The notes under the pieces: model-generated | The model's database searches: none | What the model was told of the DNA's origin: nothing | What the model saw: only the letters and a program-made list of their open reading frames with translations | Origin: CAWAND01 sp963727915 | GTDB lineage: Bacteria > Chloroflexota > Anaerolineae > Anaerolineales > E44-bin32 | Assembly: GCA_963727915.1 (NCBI GenBank) | Contig: CAVSID010000004.1 | Span: 434,001-498,000, forward strand | DNA length: 64,000 bases | Direction of reading: 5' to 3' | Program-made: the position numbers and the translations under genes | In this document: piece after piece, positions 61,533 through 64,000 of the stretch | How positions within the stretch are numbered: position 1 is the first letter of the stretch | Layout: each line of letters opens with the position of its first letter

Positions 61533-63658
61533 TCATTTTGTCTCTTCAGGCACGCCTGAGAGCTCCCAGATGATTGTCGTGTGGTCACCTGGTGAGATGG
61601 CTGCTTCCAGACCATCCGGACTGATCCCAGTGACATTTGCCGTGAGCCATTGCTGCTCGCTCTCGAGAAGTTGGTGGTAGTCATTGACATCCCAGAGCTT
61701 GAATTCCCAACCGACAGTTGATGCCAAGATGGGGGCTCTGTCAAAGAAGACGAGATAAACCGGGGAGTATGAGGTACTGGGCTTGCTGCTTGGGGCAAGT
61801 TCATGCTGCAGTGACCATGAGTCGGTCCTGTAGATGTAGATGCTCGGTTCGTCTGTGCCGACGGCAAGCAGACGTCCGTCCGGGCTGAAGGCTAGACTGG
61901 TGACAATGCCGGGAGCTCTGTGGCTCCAAACAACACTCCCTGATAGAAGATCCATAACGCGGACGTTGTCCGACGACTCGGTATATTGGCCAATGGCCAG
62001 CAAAGGACTTTGACTGTCTAAGGAAATGCCCGAGACCGAATCGATTCGCTCGGATATTTCTATCGTTTCCCTTGCTAGACTGTAGACCCGCACCCTGGTG
62101 GTCTCAAATTTCCCCTCATACCAAACAAGGGAGGCTTCATCCTCGCTGAAGGTCAACTGACTGACCTGATAGCCCTGATCTATGGGAATAGTTCGGATGA
62201 CACTCAACGCCCCGAGGTCCCAAATCGTGATCGGGCCCCCTGAACCGCATATGGCGAGCAACTGCCCGCTGGGGCTAAGAGCAAAATCGACCACCGCGTC
62301 CTCAGAGACTGTCAATGACTGGTTCATTCTTCCATCTCGGGCTCCCCAGAATCTTGACCTCGCCGTCCGGGTCACCCGATACGACGAACTGCCCATCTTG
62401 GGCAAACTGCACAGGTGCACTCGGGCCGACATACCAGTTCAAGGCACTTGCCTGCTTGTGGGTTCCGACATTCCAGACCTCAACCGAGTAAGCGGTCAGC
62501 AAGGCGAGCCTGTCACCTTGTGGGGAGTAGGCTGCGGCGAGAGGCTCAGTGGGATATTCGGGAAGAGTGCTCTGCCTTGATCCGTCCGCCGAGCTTCGCG
62601 TTTCCACAATGCCTTTGTAGCACGCCCCAGAATAGGATGACCATGCCCCGCAGTAACCGACCAACACGGATTGTCCGTCGGGAGAGAAGAGGGCAAAGTC
62701 GACGCTGCCCTGTTCGGGAATATTGATTGTGTAAGTTGGGCTTCCGGACGGCACGGCGAAGACCATCACCCGGTCGGCGCCTGAAGTGGCTGAATTGTCA
62801 TGCGAGTAGGAGCCAGCAATCACAATCGCTTCGCTCGAGCGGTTGAAATCCATAGATGCCACGCTCTCGAAACCGGTGTTGATCGAAGCTTCGACTTGGC
62901 GCGACGCCACGTTGAAAATGGACAATCTTCCGGTGGCATCGACAGCAGCAAGACGTGAACCGTCACGGCTGAATCGGACACGCCGGACGAAGCTGTATGG
63001 CTGACGTTGAGGGTCATTGAGAGGTTGGAGAGGCGTCCAACGTACAGCGTCCCAAAGCAGAATCTCCCCACTGCTTGTTCCGGCAGCCAAGAAAGAGCCG
63101 GTCATGTCGAAATCCACATCGGTGACAGTTTTCAGCCCGAGAGGAAGCCCAACTAGTGGTTGGTCGCTTCCCAGGTTCCACACTTGGATCTCGCTGCTGC
63201 CGTTCCTGTTGCCGTGTGCTCCCCTAGTGAAGTTGCCATCGCTTGGGCTTACGGCCAGGTAGATAACCCAAGGTCCGGCGTCAAACTCGCGGGTTATCTC
63301 AAGGCTTTGAGCGTCGAGCATGTAGACTCCGCTAGATGTCCCAACCACGAGAGATGTTGCGTCTGGAGACCATGCTGCAATCTGCGGGATGCCATTGCCC
63401 AGCCTCCAGAGGGGGGTCATGGAGAGGTCCGGTTGGTTGATGGGCTGGCTGTCTGTTGGATGAGGGCAGGCGTGTAGGTGTCGCTGGCCGACTGGTTGGA
63501 GTCGTTGCCGACCGGCTGGTAGGAGGGGAAGAAGCTGGCCCTGTTTGCGACGGTGGACCGTAATCATCCTTGGAGCAGGCTGCGGCGCAGGTCGCTACAA
63601 CGGAAAGCGTCATGAGTACTTGCAAGATGTTTCCTGCCCGTTTCGATGAAGTCCTCAT
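61533..63658 (-). pseudogene. Large WD40 beta-propeller lipoprotein, two frameshifts
   Basis: ATG 63658: signal ILQVLMTLSVVATCAAAC, then a Pro/Ser/Thr linker. After a break near 63480: AAWSPDATSLVVGTSSGVYM, LAVSPSDGNFTRGAHGN, VDFDMTGSFLAAGTSSGEIL, RFSRDGSRLAAVDATGRLSI, LFSPDGQSVLVGYCGAW and VQFAQDGQFVVSGDPDGEVK. After a second break near 62330: DFALSPSGQLLAICGSGGPI, ISLDSQSPLLAIGQYTESSD and LAFSPDGRLLAVGTDEPSIY. At least eleven blades, so two propellers, about 708 residues. The largest cassette here. Confidence 0.83.
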
Positions 63659-63696
63659 GCGCTCTTTTCCCCCGAAAAGATCAAACTTACCGAGCC

Positions 63697-63820
63697 TCCT
63701 AACGCCCTCGAGCTGATCGGCCGGGGTCATGCACCGCCTTGCCCCCGAGCCATCCTGAGCATACAACAATCAGGCCAAACTCGCCCAGAATCCCCGGTCC
63801 GATCCAGCGAGATGTTAGGC
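63697..63820 (-). repeat. attC 73
   Basis: Boxes TCCTAAC/GTTAGGC, 124 bp, standard class. Confidence 0.93.
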
Positions 63821-63874
63821 AGATGTGGGTCCCCGTCATCATGGGCATATCGGACAGCTGGCCCCACCGAGTTC

Positions 63875-64000
63875 TCAACATTCGAACACCGACCAGCAAA
63901 TGTGGTTCCGTAGCCGCTGGTCGTCGAGTACAAGCTCACGAATCGCCTCCGGAAGCTGGTCGCGTTGCCAGCGGCACTCAAGTCGCCCTGCGCCCTCACC
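63875..64000 (-). CDS. Imm5-like immunity protein (partial, 5' end beyond the window)
   Basis: The last 41 codons read GRLECRWQRDQLPEAIRELV and LDDQRLRNHICWSVFEC, almost identical to the 3' end of the gene at 20870-21386 (N-D changed to N-H). The flanking non-coding bases to attC 73 are also nearly identical, so cassette 73 is a second copy of cassette 26. Confidence 0.82.
   Translation of the reverse strand, partial: GEGAGRLECRWQRDQLPEAIRELVLDDQRLRNHICWSVFEC

Larger units (their letters stand above)
1..64000 (-). mobile_element. Integron gene-cassette array (73 attC sites)
   Basis: Seventy-three imperfect palindromes, mostly 124 or 154 bp, begin with an RYYYAAC-like box and end with a GTTRRRY-like box and alternate with gene-sized inserts across the whole window. 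Inner arms (GATCGGCCGGGG left, CCCCGGTCCGATC right) pair with an unpaired base on the right side, which defines right-to-left reading. Most cassettes carry identical core hexamers at both ends, as expected for units excised at G/TT. No integrase gene is present in the window. Confidence 0.96.

Noticed and set aside
354..63820. Dispersed MITE or REP family unrelated to integrons
   Set aside because: Core boxes, one-sided unpaired bases, matched cassette ends and one-gene spacing fit attC and not MITEs. No target-site duplications are seen.
1..64000. Dozens of open frames with the shared peptide NISLDRTGDAGRVWRDCCML or GPGRSARGR
   Set aside because: They are translations of the attC repeat in different frames. 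Real genes start inside the cassette, usually at a later Met/GTG with a ribosome site.
1..64000. CRISPR array
   Set aside because: Repeats are 90-155 bp and spaced by hundreds to thousands of bases of coding sequence, with no cas genes.

Overview
The window is one uninterrupted integron gene-cassette array. Seventy-three attC-type recombination sites, about one every 880 bases, separate mostly single-gene cassettes. Almost every gene lies on the minus strand. In each folded site the extrahelical bases lie in the right-hand arm, so the array is read right to left. The integrase and attI should therefore lie beyond position 64000. No integrase, rRNA or tRNA gene is visible, so this is either the inside of a large chromosomal (super)integron or a cluster lacking an integrase.

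Organism: base composition is moderately GC-rich. Six cassettes encode lipoproteins with a Cys lipobox, a Pro/Ser/Thr-rich linker and WD40/TolB-like beta-propeller repeats, a style common in Chloroflexota (Anaerolineae and relatives). DUF1801/YdeI, DUF2200, DinB, GrpB and DUF1003 proteins fit that guess. The assignment is inference.

Numbering used below: attC sites are numbered left to right, and cassette N is attC N plus the gene immediately to its right.

Layout: 1-20 kb holds enzymes and small membrane proteins (DUF1003, DinB, a DUF1214/DUF1254 pair, NUDIX, two P-loop kinases, methyltransferase, cupin, GrpB, reductase-like), an AbiE-like nucleotidyltransferase/winged-helix pair with a three-site operator, and YdeI/DUF1801 proteins. 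This part carries nearly all the long attC sites with an extra hairpin in one arm. 20-34 kb holds Imm5-like proteins, a propeller lipoprotein, VapBC, a metallo-hydrolase, a glycosyltransferase and HEPN-like and AlbA_2 proteins. 34-46 kb holds two copies of a cassette with an unusual GTTCTTC core, a plus-strand hydrolase, and three toxin-antitoxin modules (Phd/RelE, HigBA, Phd/PIN). 46-64 kb holds further propeller lipoproteins, duplicated cassettes, a HIRAN-BRCT protein and small membrane proteins.

How it works together: the cassettes are functionally independent and are linked only by the shared recombination sites. Toxin-antitoxin cassettes have their own promoters and operators and probably stabilise the array. 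About two dozen genes are interrupted by single-base indels, either from decay of silent cassettes or from uncorrected long-read errors; the sequence alone cannot decide which.
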